Shown here one piece after another: positions 16,277 through 23,864 of a stretch of DNA of 64,000 nucleotides (position 1 is its first letter; each line of letters opens with the position of its first letter). Position numbers and translations under genes: made by a program. The DNA lies in contig NZ_DGLD01000002.1 in assembly GCF_002387245.1 (NCBI RefSeq), forward strand, positions 335,515-399,514, read 5' to 3'. The notes below the pieces were generated by a model. That model saw only the letters and a list, made by a program, of their open reading frames with translations, ran no database searches and was not told the origin of the DNA. Origin of the DNA: Brevundimonas sp. UBA4553 (GTDB lineage Bacteria; Pseudomonadota; Alphaproteobacteria; Caulobacterales; Caulobacteraceae).

Positions 16277-17064
16277 GCGCGCCGACCGAAAAGCCGATGC
16301 GCGAGACCGTCATCGAGGTGCGCGGCCTGCTGAGTCAGTTCGGCGACCGCACGATCCACGAAGATCTCGACCTGGACGTGCAGCGGGGCGAGGTTCTGGG
16401 CGTGGTGGGCGGTTCGGGCACCGGGAAGACGGTGTTGCTGAACTCGATCATCGGCCTGAAACAGCCCGAAGGCGGGTCGGTGAGGCTGTTCGGCTATGAG
16501 CGGGACACGCTGACCAAGGCCGAGGCCGCCGAGATCGAGCGGCGCACGGGCGTGCTGTTTCAGCAGGGAGCCCTGTTTTCGGCCCTGTCTGTCCTCGACA
16601 ATGTCGCCTCGCCGCTGGTGGAGCACACGAACCTGCCGCGCGACACGATCCGCGAACTGGCCGAGATGAAGATCGCCATGGTCGGGCTGAAGCCGGAGGC
16701 GCACCACCTGAAGCCCGCCGAACTGTCGGGCGGCATGCGCAAGCGCGTGGGGCTGGCGCGCGCCCTGGCCCTGGACCCGGAGCTGATCTTTCTGGACGAG
16801 CCGACCGCGGGGCTGGACCCCATCGGAGCGGCCGCCTTCGACGATCTGATCCGTCAGCTGTCGGACGATCTGGACCTGACGGTCTTCATGATCACCCACG
16901 ATCTCGATAGCCTGTACGCCATCTGCGACAAGGTGGCGGTGCTGGCCGACAAGCATGTTGTCGCAAAAGCCACGGTTCAGGAACTGGAGCGTTCCGACCA
17001 TCCGTGGATCAAGGAATACTTCCTGGGGCCGCGCGGTCGCGCCGCTCACCAGAGCGCCGCCTGA
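16273..17064 (+). CDS. mlaF: MlaF-type ABC transporter ATP-binding protein
   Basis: The 263-residue ATPase drives the MlaE permease. It has Walker A GGSGTGKT (46-53), Q-loop FQQG (96-99), signature LSGGM (151-155), Walker B LIFLDE (171-176) and an H-loop ITHDL near 204; SGGM instead of SGGQ is typical of the MlaF group. The GTG start at 16273 overlaps the permease stop. The frame is open far upstream, but that part is shadow sequence. The MCE gene follows after 15 bp. Confidence 0.94.
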   Translation: MSAPTEKPMRETVIEVRGLLSQFGDRTIHEDLDLDVQRGEVLGVVGGSGTGKTVLLNSIIGLKQPEGGSVRLFGYERDTLTKAEAAEIERRTGVLFQQGALFSALSVLDNVASPLVEHTNLPRDTIRELAEMKIAMVGLKPEAHHLKPAELSGGMRKRVGLARALALDPELIFLDEPTAGLDPIGAAAFDDLIRQLSDDLDLTVFMITHDLDSLYAICDKVAVLADKHVVAKATVQELERSDHPWIKEYFLGPRGRAAHQSAA

Positions 17065-17079
17065 GGAGAGCGGGACGAG

Positions 17080-18018
17080 ATGGAAAGAGACGCCCACTAC
17101 GCCGCCGTCGGCATCGCCACCGTCGCCCTGTTGCTGGCGCTGGCCGTGTTCACGATCTGGCTGGCCCGATTGCAGTTCAACAATGACTTCGATGTCTACG
17201 ACATCGTCTTCTACGGCCCGGTGCGTGGTCTGTCCGAAGGGGGCGAGGTCCACTTCAACGGCATTCGCGTGGGCGAGGTCACGGCCCTGAACCTGGACCC
17301 GCAGAAAGGCGACCAGGTCATCGCCCGGGTTCGCCTGAACGGCACCACGCCGGTTCGCGTCACCTCGCGCGCCCAACTGGAGCCGCAGGGCATTACCGGC
17401 CTAAATTACATCCAGATCACCGCGGGCGAGCCCAACAGCGCCCTGTTGAAGTCGCAGTACCCCGAGAACGTCGTGCCGGTGATCCAGAGCCAGCCCAGCC
17501 CGATCGCGGAACTGCTGAGCGGATCTGGCACCGTGCTGGCCCAGACGGTGGACGCCCTGAACCGCATCAATCGCGTGATGTCGGACGACAACATCCGGTC
17601 CTTCTCCACAAGCATCAAGAACGTCGAAGGGCTGACGGCCGAACTGGAAGCGCGCAAGGGCATGTTCCAGCAGCTGGAAGAGACGATCACCAAGGCCAAC
17701 GCCGCCGTCGGCGAATATCAGCAGCTGGGCGCCACTACGCGGCAACTGGTGGATACGGACGGGCGCCAGGCCATCGCCAACATCAACAAGGCGACGCAGG
17801 AGGCCCAGGCCGCCATCGCCTCGATCAACCGCTCGGCCACCGGGCTGGAGGGCCCGTTGGGCGACTTCGGCACCCAGACCGTGCCGCAGTTGAACGACAC
17901 CATCCGTCAGCTGGATCAGGCGACGCGTTCGCTGCAGTCCCTGATCGACAACGTGCGTGAAAGCCCGCGCGACTTCATCGCCAAGGCGCCGTCCAGGGAA
18001 ATCGAGGTGCAGCCGTGA
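17080..18018 (+). CDS. mlaD: MlaD-type MCE family protein
   Basis: MCE proteins form hexameric rings in the periplasm that carry lipid for the MlaEF transporter. The 312-residue protein has an N-terminal transmembrane anchor (about 9-30), an MCE domain (about 40-120; YDIVFYGPVRGLSEGGEVHFNGIRVGEV and PQGITGLNYIQI) and a long helical C-terminal part (about 150-300) that may form a tube or needle. The C-terminal helix is longer than in E. coli MlaD (183 residues). It overlaps the lipoprotein gene by GTGA. Confidence 0.93.
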   Translation: MERDAHYAAVGIATVALLLALAVFTIWLARLQFNNDFDVYDIVFYGPVRGLSEGGEVHFNGIRVGEVTALNLDPQKGDQVIARVRLNGTTPVRVTSRAQLEPQGITGLNYIQITAGEPNSALLKSQYPENVVPVIQSQPSPIAELLSGSGTVLAQTVDALNRINRVMSDDNIRSFSTSIKNVEGLTAELEARKGMFQQLEETITKANAAVGEYQQLGATTRQLVDTDGRQAIANINKATQEAQAAIASINRSATGLEGPLGDFGTQTVPQLNDTIRQLDQATRSLQSLIDNVRESPRDFIAKAPSREIEVQP

Positions 18019-18635
18019 TCCGTTCAAGCCTTTTGATCGCCGCCGCTTCCGTCGCGGTGTCCGGCTGCGCCCTGTTGTCGTCGCCCGACCCCGTCCAGCT
18101 GTACCGTTTCGGCGGCGCCTCGGCCTTCGCCGGGACCGGCGCGACCTCGGCCTGTCCCGATGTCCAGGTCTCCATGCGACGCGTGGAGTTTCCCGAAGCC
18201 TCGCGCGGCGACCGTGTGCTGGCCGTAACCGGAGCGGAGGCGGCCTACATCAAGGGCGCGCGCTGGGTGTCGCCGGCCGAGACCCTGTTCGAGGAAAGCC
18301 TGCGCAACGCCTTCCTCGACGGCGCGACCTGTACTGTCCTGAGCAGCGGGCCGCTGACGCGCGACGGCCTGTTGCTGAGCGTGGACGTTCGTCGCTTCGA
18401 GGCCGCCTACGCCGCGCCGGGCGCCGTGCCGGACGCCAACATCGTGGTGCTGCTGCGTCTGGTCCGGCCCGGTGATCGCTCCATCGTGGCCGAGGACCGC
18501 ATCTCGGTCAGCGAGAGCGCGGGCGAAAACCGCCAGTCGGCCATCGTCGCCGCCTTCGACCGGGCCACGGCCGAGGCCAGCCGCCAGATCGTTCTCTGGA
18601 CCGACCAACAGGGTTTCCAGGCGACGCGGAGCTAA
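18015..18635 (+). CDS. ABC-type transport auxiliary lipoprotein (PqiC/YmbA-like)
   Basis: The 206-residue protein starts with a lipoprotein signal ending in the lipobox VSGC (Cys18). The rest fits the ABC-type transport auxiliary lipoprotein family (PF03886, related to PqiC), with PDPVQLYRFGG near the start. Such proteins sit in the outer membrane and dock the MCE machine. A GTG start overlaps the MCE stop, which makes this the fourth gene of one operon; a strong terminator follows. Confidence 0.87.
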   Translation: MIRSSLLIAAASVAVSGCALLSSPDPVQLYRFGGASAFAGTGATSACPDVQVSMRRVEFPEASRGDRVLAVTGAEAAYIKGARWVSPAETLFEESLRNAFLDGATCTVLSSGPLTRDGLLLSVDVRRFEAAYAAPGAVPDANIVVLLRLVRPGDRSIVAEDRISVSESAGENRQSAIVAAFDRATAEASRQIVLWTDQQGFQATRS

Positions 18636-18660
18636 GGACCGGCTCTAGCATTCAACGCAA

Positions 18661-18703
18661 AGAAAAACCCCGGCGGCCTCGCGGTCGCCGGGGTTTCTGT
18701 TTT
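18661..18703. terminator. Bidirectional terminator between the Mla operon and the CoA-transferase operon
   Basis: AAACCCCGGCG (18665-18675) and CGCCGGGGTTT (18686-18696) form a perfect 11-bp stem around a 10-base loop. TTTCTGTTTTC follows on the plus strand and AAAGAAAAA precedes it, so it can stop both convergent operons. Confidence 0.88.
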
Positions 18704-18720
18704 CAGTGGAACAGGGCGGT

Positions 18721-19371
18721 TCAGCCCAGGTTCGCCGCCACCGTGTAGTCAGCTTCGGTCTTGGCTGCGACCTCCTCCAGCGTCACGCCGTCGGCCAGTT
18801 CGATCAGCTCCAGACCCGAGCCGTCCGGCTTGACGTCGAAGACAGCCAGGTCGGTGATGATGCGGCTGACCACGCCTGTGCCGGTCAGGGGAAGGGTGCA
18901 TGCCTTCAAGACCTTGGACTGGCCGTGCTTGTTGGCGTGGTCCATGACCACGACCACGCGCTTGACGCCGGCCACCAGGTCCATGGCGCCGCCCATGCCC
19001 TTCACCAGCTTGCCGGGGATCATCCAGTTGGCGATGTCGCCGTTCTGGGCCACTTCCATCGCGCCGAGGATCGACAGGTTGATATGGCCGCCACGGATCA
19101 TGGCGAAGCTGTCGGCCGACGAGAAGTAGGCGGACTCGGGGATCTCGGTGATCGTCTGCTTGCCGGCGTTGATCAGGTCGGGGTCTTCCTCGCCCTCATA
19201 GGGGAAGGGGCCCATGCCCAGCATGCCGTTCTCGGACTGCAGGGTCACGACCATGCCGTCGGGGATGTAGTTGGCCACCAGGGTCGGGATGCCGATGCCG
19301 AGGTTGACGTAGAAGCCGTCCTGCAGCTCTTTCGCGGCGCGTTCAGCCAGTTGTTCGCGAGTACGAGCCAT
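18721..19371 (-). CDS. scoB: 3-oxoacid CoA-transferase subunit B
   Basis: This subunit carries the catalytic glutamate (Glu47 in SENGMLGMGP) that becomes a CoA thioester. With subunit A it moves CoA from succinyl-CoA to acetoacetate (or a related 3-oxoacid). The 216-residue length and GIGIPTLVANYI near the start fit the family. The name scoB assumes succinyl-CoA:acetoacetate specificity; an AtoA-like acetate enzyme cannot be excluded. It begins 3 bases after the subunit A stop, with GGAGG inside the end of that gene. Confidence 0.92.
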   Translation of the reverse strand: MARTREQLAERAAKELQDGFYVNLGIGIPTLVANYIPDGMVVTLQSENGMLGMGPFPYEGEEDPDLINAGKQTITEIPESAYFSSADSFAMIRGGHINLSILGAMEVAQNGDIANWMIPGKLVKGMGGAMDLVAGVKRVVVVMDHANKHGQSKVLKACTLPLTGTGVVSRIITDLAVFDVKPDGSGLELIELADGVTLEEVAAKTEADYTVAANLG

Positions 19372-19374
19372 GGA

Positions 19375-20076
19375 TCAGGCCTCCTTCTGGCGGACGGTGC
19401 GCTGTTCGATGCGCTTTTCGGATACGGTCTGGATCAGGCGATCGACATAGACGCCCGGCGTATGGATGCAGTCGGGGTCCAGCGAACCGGTCGGCACGAT
19501 CTCCTCGACCTCGACGACCGTGACCTTGCCGGCGGTGGCCATCATCGGGTTGAAGTTGCGGGCCGTCTTGCGGAAGATCAGATTGCCACGCTCATCGGCC
19601 TTCCAGGCCTTGATGATGGCGAGGTCGGCGACCAGGCCGGTTTCCATGACGTAGTCGCGGCCGTCGAAGTTGCGCACTTCCTTGCCTTCGGCGACCAGGG
19701 TGCCGACGCCGGTGGCGGTGAAGAAGGCGGGGATGCCCGCGCCGCCCGCGCGGATGCGCTCGGCCAGGGTGCCCTGAGGGTTGAACTCCAGCTGCAGTTC
19801 GCCAGCGAGGTATTGACGCTCGAACTCCTTGTTCTCGCCGACGTAGGACGAGATCATCTTGGCGATCTGCTTGGTCTCGAGCAACTGGCCGAGGCCGAAG
19901 CCGTCCACCCCTGCGTTGTTCGAGATGACGGTCAGTCCCTTGACGCCCGAGGCCTTCAGGCCCGCGATCAGGTTTTCGGGAATGCCGCACAGGCCGAAGC
20001 CGCCGGACATGACGGTCATCCCGTCAAAGGTCAGGCCCTCCAGCGCGGACGTGACGTCAGCGTAGATCTTGCGCAT
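19375..20076 (-). CDS. scoA: 3-oxoacid CoA-transferase subunit A
   Basis: The 233-residue subunit has the glycine-rich CoA-binding motif MSGGFGLCGIPENLI (about 22-36), LTVISNNAGVD (about 45-55) and GIPAFFTATGVGT. The open frame runs to 20190, but MRKIYADVTSALEG at 20076 has GGGAGAG upstream and matches the family start. Subunits A and B form one operon used in ketone-body or poly-hydroxybutyrate metabolism. Its promoter must lie in the 169-bp gap shared with the divergent peptidase gene. Confidence 0.93.
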   Translation of the reverse strand: MRKIYADVTSALEGLTFDGMTVMSGGFGLCGIPENLIAGLKASGVKGLTVISNNAGVDGFGLGQLLETKQIAKMISSYVGENKEFERQYLAGELQLEFNPQGTLAERIRAGGAGIPAFFTATGVGTLVAEGKEVRNFDGRDYVMETGLVADLAIIKAWKADERGNLIFRKTARNFNPMMATAGKVTVVEVEEIVPTGSLDPDCIHTPGVYVDRLIQTVSEKRIEQRTVRQKEA

Positions 20077-20174
20077 CGCTCTCCCTTTTTCACCGTCTGA
20101 TGAATATTGCGGTCTTATCCCGTCCTTAAAGCGGGCGAGGGCGGGGAGCAAGCGTCGGTTGGCGACCTTGACGG

Positions 20175-20203
20175 TTGACCCTGTCCGCAATCATTCGTCT
20201 AAA
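20175..20203 (+). promoter_or_regulatory. Sigma-70-type promoter for the S9D-like peptidase
   Basis: TTGACC (20175-20180) and TCTAAA (20198-20203) are separated by 17 bp, close to a housekeeping promoter; TTGACGG directly before it is a second -35-like element. The start site would be near 20210, about 35 bases before the ATG. Confidence 0.5.
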
Positions 20204-20245
20204 CAGGCAAGGCCGTGTCGACGGCGGAACTCTGGGGAATAATTC

Positions 20246-22711
20246 ATGCGCAACACGATCCTGCGAGCCGCCCTGCCGGCGGTGGTCCTGCTGGCCGCCG
20301 TCCCGGCTCTGGCCCAGCCCGCCTCGGCGCAAGCCGTAGCCGCCGCCCCGACCTATCAGCAGCCGCCGCAGCCGATCGCCCAGATTCTGGACGCCAAGCC
20401 CAACCCCACGGCTAGCCTGAGCCCGGATCGCAAGACCCTGCTGCTGCAGGACCGCTCCAGCCTGCCGAGCATCGCCGAACTGGCCGAGCCCATGCTGCGC
20501 CTGGCCGGCTATCGCATGAACCCGCAGAACAACGGCCCCGCCAATAGCCGCGTCGCCTGGCTCACCGGTCTCAGCTTCCAGACGGTCGAGGGCGGCGCCG
20601 CGCGCGCCGTGGCGGGGCTGCCCGCCAACGCCCGTCTGACCTTTGTCAGCTGGGCGCCGAACGGGAAGGCGGTGGCCTTCCTGCTGAACACCCCGACCGG
20701 GCTGGAGCTGTGGACCGCCGATGTGGCCTCGACCCAGGCGCGCCGCCTGACGGGACCGACCGTCAACGCCGCAAACGGCTCGGGCTTCAGCTGGCTGCCA
20801 GACTCTTCGGGTCTTCTGGTTCAGGCGGTGCCCGCCGGCCGTCGTTCCGCGCCGGACGTGACGCGTCCGCCGTCGGGTCCCACCGTGGCCGAGACCGGCG
20901 GCCGTGCGGCCCCGGTGCGGACCTATCAGGACCTGCTGTCCGATGCGGGCGACGAGGCCCTGTTCGAGCACTACTTCACCAGCCAGCTGACCATCGTGCC
21001 GCTGAACGGTCGTGCCCGGACCCTGGGCCAGCCCGGCGTCTTCCTGAACGCCTCTGTGTCGCCTGACGGTCGCTTCATCCTGCAGACGCGGGTCAAGAAG
21101 CCTTACAGCTACGTCGTCCCGGCCAGCCTGTTCCCGGCCGACGTGATCATCACGGATCTGAACGGACGCGAGGTCCACCGCGTCGCCGATCTGCCGCTGC
21201 GCGACAACGTGCCGACGCCGTTCGACGCCGTGGCCCCCGGCCCGCGCTCGGCCCAGTGGCGCGCCGACGCCGACGCCACCCTGGTCTGGGTCGAGGCCCA
21301 GGACGGCGGCGACCCGCGCAACGCCGCCGAGGTGCGCGACCGGGTCTTCATGCTGCCCGCGCCCTTCAACGACCGTCCGCGCACCCTGATCGACCTCAAG
21401 GAGCGCTATGCCGGCGTGCAGTGGGGCCGCGAAGATGTCGCCATCGTCAACACGCGCTGGTTCAACACCCGCCACGAGACCCGCACCCTGGTCGATCCGT
21501 CCAACCCCGGCGCAGGCCGCGTTCTGGTCGATCGCAACTATCAGGACCGCTACAACGACCCCGGCTCGGTGGTTGTCGAGCCGAACGCGCGCGGCCGTTC
21601 GACCATCCGCTTCACCGCCGACGGCTCCAAGGTCTTCGTTGAGGGCGACGGCGCGACGCGTCAGGGCGAGTATCCCTTCCTCGACACGCTGGACCTGAAG
21701 ACCGGCGAGACCGAGCGTCTGTGGCGTTCGGCCCAGGGCGAGTTCGAAACCGTCGTCGGCATTCTGGACGAGAACGGCCGCAAGCTGGTCACCTATCGCG
21801 AGAGCAGCGTCGATCCGGCCAACCTGCGTTTGCGGGACCTGGACGGCGGCGTGACGCAACTGACCCAGTTCCCCGATCCGGCGCCGCAACTGGCCGACGT
21901 GAAGCGCGAACTGATCACCTATACCCGCGACGACGGCGTGCAGTTGTCGGGCACCCTCTATCTGCCCGCCGGCTACGACAAGGATCGCGACGGCCCGCTG
22001 CCGCTGGTGATGTGGGCCTATCCGGCTGAGTTCACAGACGCTGCGGTGGCGGGTCAGGTCGTGGACACCGACAACCGCTTCGTGCGTCCCGGCGGCATCA
22101 GCCACCTGTTCCTGCTGACCCAGGGCTATGCCGTCCTGGACGATCCGACCATGCCGATCATCGGCAAGGACGGGGCGGAGCCAAACGACACCTACATCGA
22201 GCAACTGTCGGCTAGCGCCAAGGCGGCGGTCGATGCGGTGGTGGCCCTGGGCGTCGCCGATCGCGACCGGATCGCCGTGGGCGGGCACTCCTACGGCGCC
22301 TTCATGACGGCCAACCTGCTGGCCCACACCGACCTGTTCAAGACGGGCATCGCGCGCTCGGGCGCCTATAACCGCACGCTGACGCCGTTCGGGTTCCAGG
22401 CCGAGCAGCGGTCGTACTGGGAGGCGACCGAGACCTATACGGAGATGTCGCCCTTCACCTACGCCAACAAGGTCAATGAGCCGATCCTGCTGATCCACGG
22501 CGGGGCCGACGACAACTCGGGCACCTTCCCGGTGCAATCCGAGCGCTTCTATGCGGCGCTGAAGGGCAATGGCGCGACGGTGCGTTATGTCGTCCTGCCG
22601 CTGGAAGCCCACGGCTATCGCGCGCGGGAATCGGTCGGCCACACCCAGTGGGAAATGGTCACCTGGCTGGATCGCTACCTGAAGCCGAAAACGGCGACGA
22701 CGGCGCAGTAA
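20246..22711 (+). CDS. Exported S9 peptidase, glutamyl-peptidase-like (S9D type)
   Basis: The 821-residue protein has a signal peptide (MRNTILRAALPAVVLLAAVPALA), a beta-propeller region (about 60-520) and an alpha/beta-hydrolase domain (about 560-815). Ser682 is in GGHSYGAFM, with the acid in GGADDN and the His in LEAHGYR. The stretch MWAYPAEF followed by VAGQVVDTDN resembles glutamyl endopeptidases of the S9D group rather than classical prolyl oligopeptidase. It should act on peptides in the periplasm. It is monocistronic, with a large inverted repeat directly behind it. Confidence 0.87.
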   Translation: MRNTILRAALPAVVLLAAVPALAQPASAQAVAAAPTYQQPPQPIAQILDAKPNPTASLSPDRKTLLLQDRSSLPSIAELAEPMLRLAGYRMNPQNNGPANSRVAWLTGLSFQTVEGGAARAVAGLPANARLTFVSWAPNGKAVAFLLNTPTGLELWTADVASTQARRLTGPTVNAANGSGFSWLPDSSGLLVQAVPAGRRSAPDVTRPPSGPTVAETGGRAAPVRTYQDLLSDAGDEALFEHYFTSQLTIVPLNGRARTLGQPGVFLNASVSPDGRFILQTRVKKPYSYVVPASLFPADVIITDLNGREVHRVADLPLRDNVPTPFDAVAPGPRSAQWRADADATLVWVEAQDGGDPRNAAEVRDRVFMLPAPFNDRPRTLIDLKERYAGVQWGREDVAIVNTRWFNTRHETRTLVDPSNPGAGRVLVDRNYQDRYNDPGSVVVEPNARGRSTIRFTADGSKVFVEGDGATRQGEYPFLDTLDLKTGETERLWRSAQGEFETVVGILDENGRKLVTYRESSVDPANLRLRDLDGGVTQLTQFPDPAPQLADVKRELITYTRDDGVQLSGTLYLPAGYDKDRDGPLPLVMWAYPAEFTDAAVAGQVVDTDNRFVRPGGISHLFLLTQGYAVLDDPTMPIIGKDGAEPNDTYIEQLSASAKAAVDAVVALGVADRDRIAVGGHSYGAFMTANLLAHTDLFKTGIARSGAYNRTLTPFGFQAEQRSYWEATETYTEMSPFTYANKVNEPILLIHGGADDNSGTFPVQSERFYAALKGNGATVRYVVLPLEAHGYRARESVGHTQWEMVTWLDRYLKPKTATTAQ

Positions 22712-22718
22712 TACGGAC

Positions 22719-22864
22719 CCTTCTCCCCTTGAGGGAGAAGGTGGCCCGTGAGGGCCGGATGAGGGGTGTCGGCGCGACCTTCGATGGGATGCCGTGAGCC
22801 TGGCGTCTTAGCACCCCTTATCCGTCTTGCTTGGCAATCCACCTTCTCCCTCAAGGGGAGAAGG
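22719..22864. repeat. Intergenic element with perfect 26-bp inverted repeats
   Basis: Bases 22719-22744 are exactly complementary to 22839-22864. Each arm itself contains the palindrome CTCCCCTTGAGGGAG or its mirror. The symmetry continues inward imperfectly (22757-22768 against 22823-22834, one mismatch). The 146-bp element fills the gap between the convergent peptidase and LysR genes. It looks like a dispersed repeat of Caulobacterales chromosomes and could fold as a long hairpin and block read-through. Confidence 0.8.
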
Positions 22865-22870
22865 AAGGCG

Positions 22871-23761
22871 TCATTTGTCCCATTCTGGCACATCGCCATA
22901 GAGGCCGGCCAGAAAGACGATGAAGGCGCGCACCCGGTTTTCGGCGCGGGCCCGTCCGGCGGTCAGGGCGAAGATGGCCACGTCCGAGGCCCCCGCATAC
23001 TGCGGCAGGACCACCTGCAGCCGCCCGTCGCGCAGCTCATCTCCCACGTCCCAGGTCGAGCGCAGGGCGATGCCGGCGCCGGCCAGCACCAGTTCACGCG
23101 CCACCTCGGATGAATTGGTCCGCACCCGGCTGCGGGCGCGGAAGGTGACGGGACCGTCGGGGCCTTCCAGCCGCCAGGCCGACTGGTTCTCGGCCGCCAA
23201 CTGGGCGTGGGCGCGCAGATCGTCGAGGGTCTGCGGCGCGCCGTGTTCCGCCAGATAGGCGGGGGCGGCGCACAGGACGCGTCGATTGGGGGCCAGCCGG
23301 TGCATGGCGGGATCGCCCGCCTCATAGCTGCCGATGCGGACCGCCACATCGACGTCCTCTGCCATCAGGTCGACGAAGGCGTCGGTCAGGTTCAGTTCCA
23401 GTGTCAGTCGCGGGTGGGCTTCGAGGAAGGGTGTCAGCAGCGGGGCCAGTCGTCGTCGTCCGAACGAGGTCGGGGCCGAGACCCGCAGCAGGCCGCGCGC
23501 CTGGGTCGTGCGGCGCGACACCAGGGCCTCCAGATCCTCGACCCCGTCCAGAAGCTGCATGGCGCGGTCATAGACCAGCCGTCCGGCCTCGGTCGGGGCC
23601 AGTCGCCGCGAGGTGCGCTCGATCAGTCGCACCCCCAGCCGATCTTCCAGCCGCGCCAGTCGCCGCGAGGCCACGGCCGGCGACAGGTCCAGCCGCCGGG
23701 CGGCGGCGGACAGGCTGCCTTCCTCCAGCGCACGGACGAAGATCTCATACTCGGCCAGCAT
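22871..23761 (-). CDS. LysR-family transcriptional regulator
   Basis: The 296-residue protein has the N-terminal LysR helix-turn-helix (about 1-60; FVRALEEGSLSAAARRLDLSPAVASRRLARLEDRLGVRLIER) and a substrate-binding domain (about 90-290). Sequence resembles the CrgA/AaeR-like subgroup. It is divergent from malate synthase G with a 103-bp gap, the usual place for the target of a LysR regulator, so control of glcB is possible but unproven. Its end abuts the large inverted repeat. Confidence 0.92.
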   Translation of the reverse strand: MLAEYEIFVRALEEGSLSAAARRLDLSPAVASRRLARLEDRLGVRLIERTSRRLAPTEAGRLVYDRAMQLLDGVEDLEALVSRRTTQARGLLRVSAPTSFGRRRLAPLLTPFLEAHPRLTLELNLTDAFVDLMAEDVDVAVRIGSYEAGDPAMHRLAPNRRVLCAAPAYLAEHGAPQTLDDLRAHAQLAAENQSAWRLEGPDGPVTFRARSRVRTNSSEVARELVLAGAGIALRSTWDVGDELRDGRLQVVLPQYAGASDVAIFALTAGRARAENRVRAFIVFLAGLYGDVPEWDK

Positions 23762-23864
23762 GGCGGGGCCTCATCGTTGCTGTTTGTGCAAAGATAGGCG
23801 TCGATCTTCGCCGTGGCTAGGCGGCGGACGCGCCGCTAGGGTTCAGGCTCAAGGAGAGACCGCC

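Noticed and set aside
20126..22642. An 838-codon minus-strand frame opposite the S9D-like peptidase
   Set aside because: Same antisense artefact; composition is Arg/Gly/Val-rich, and no signal peptide or domain is visible.
23762..23864. A riboswitch or attenuator before malate synthase
   Set aside because: The gap is only 103 bp, shared with a divergent LysR gene, and has no convincing structured leader.
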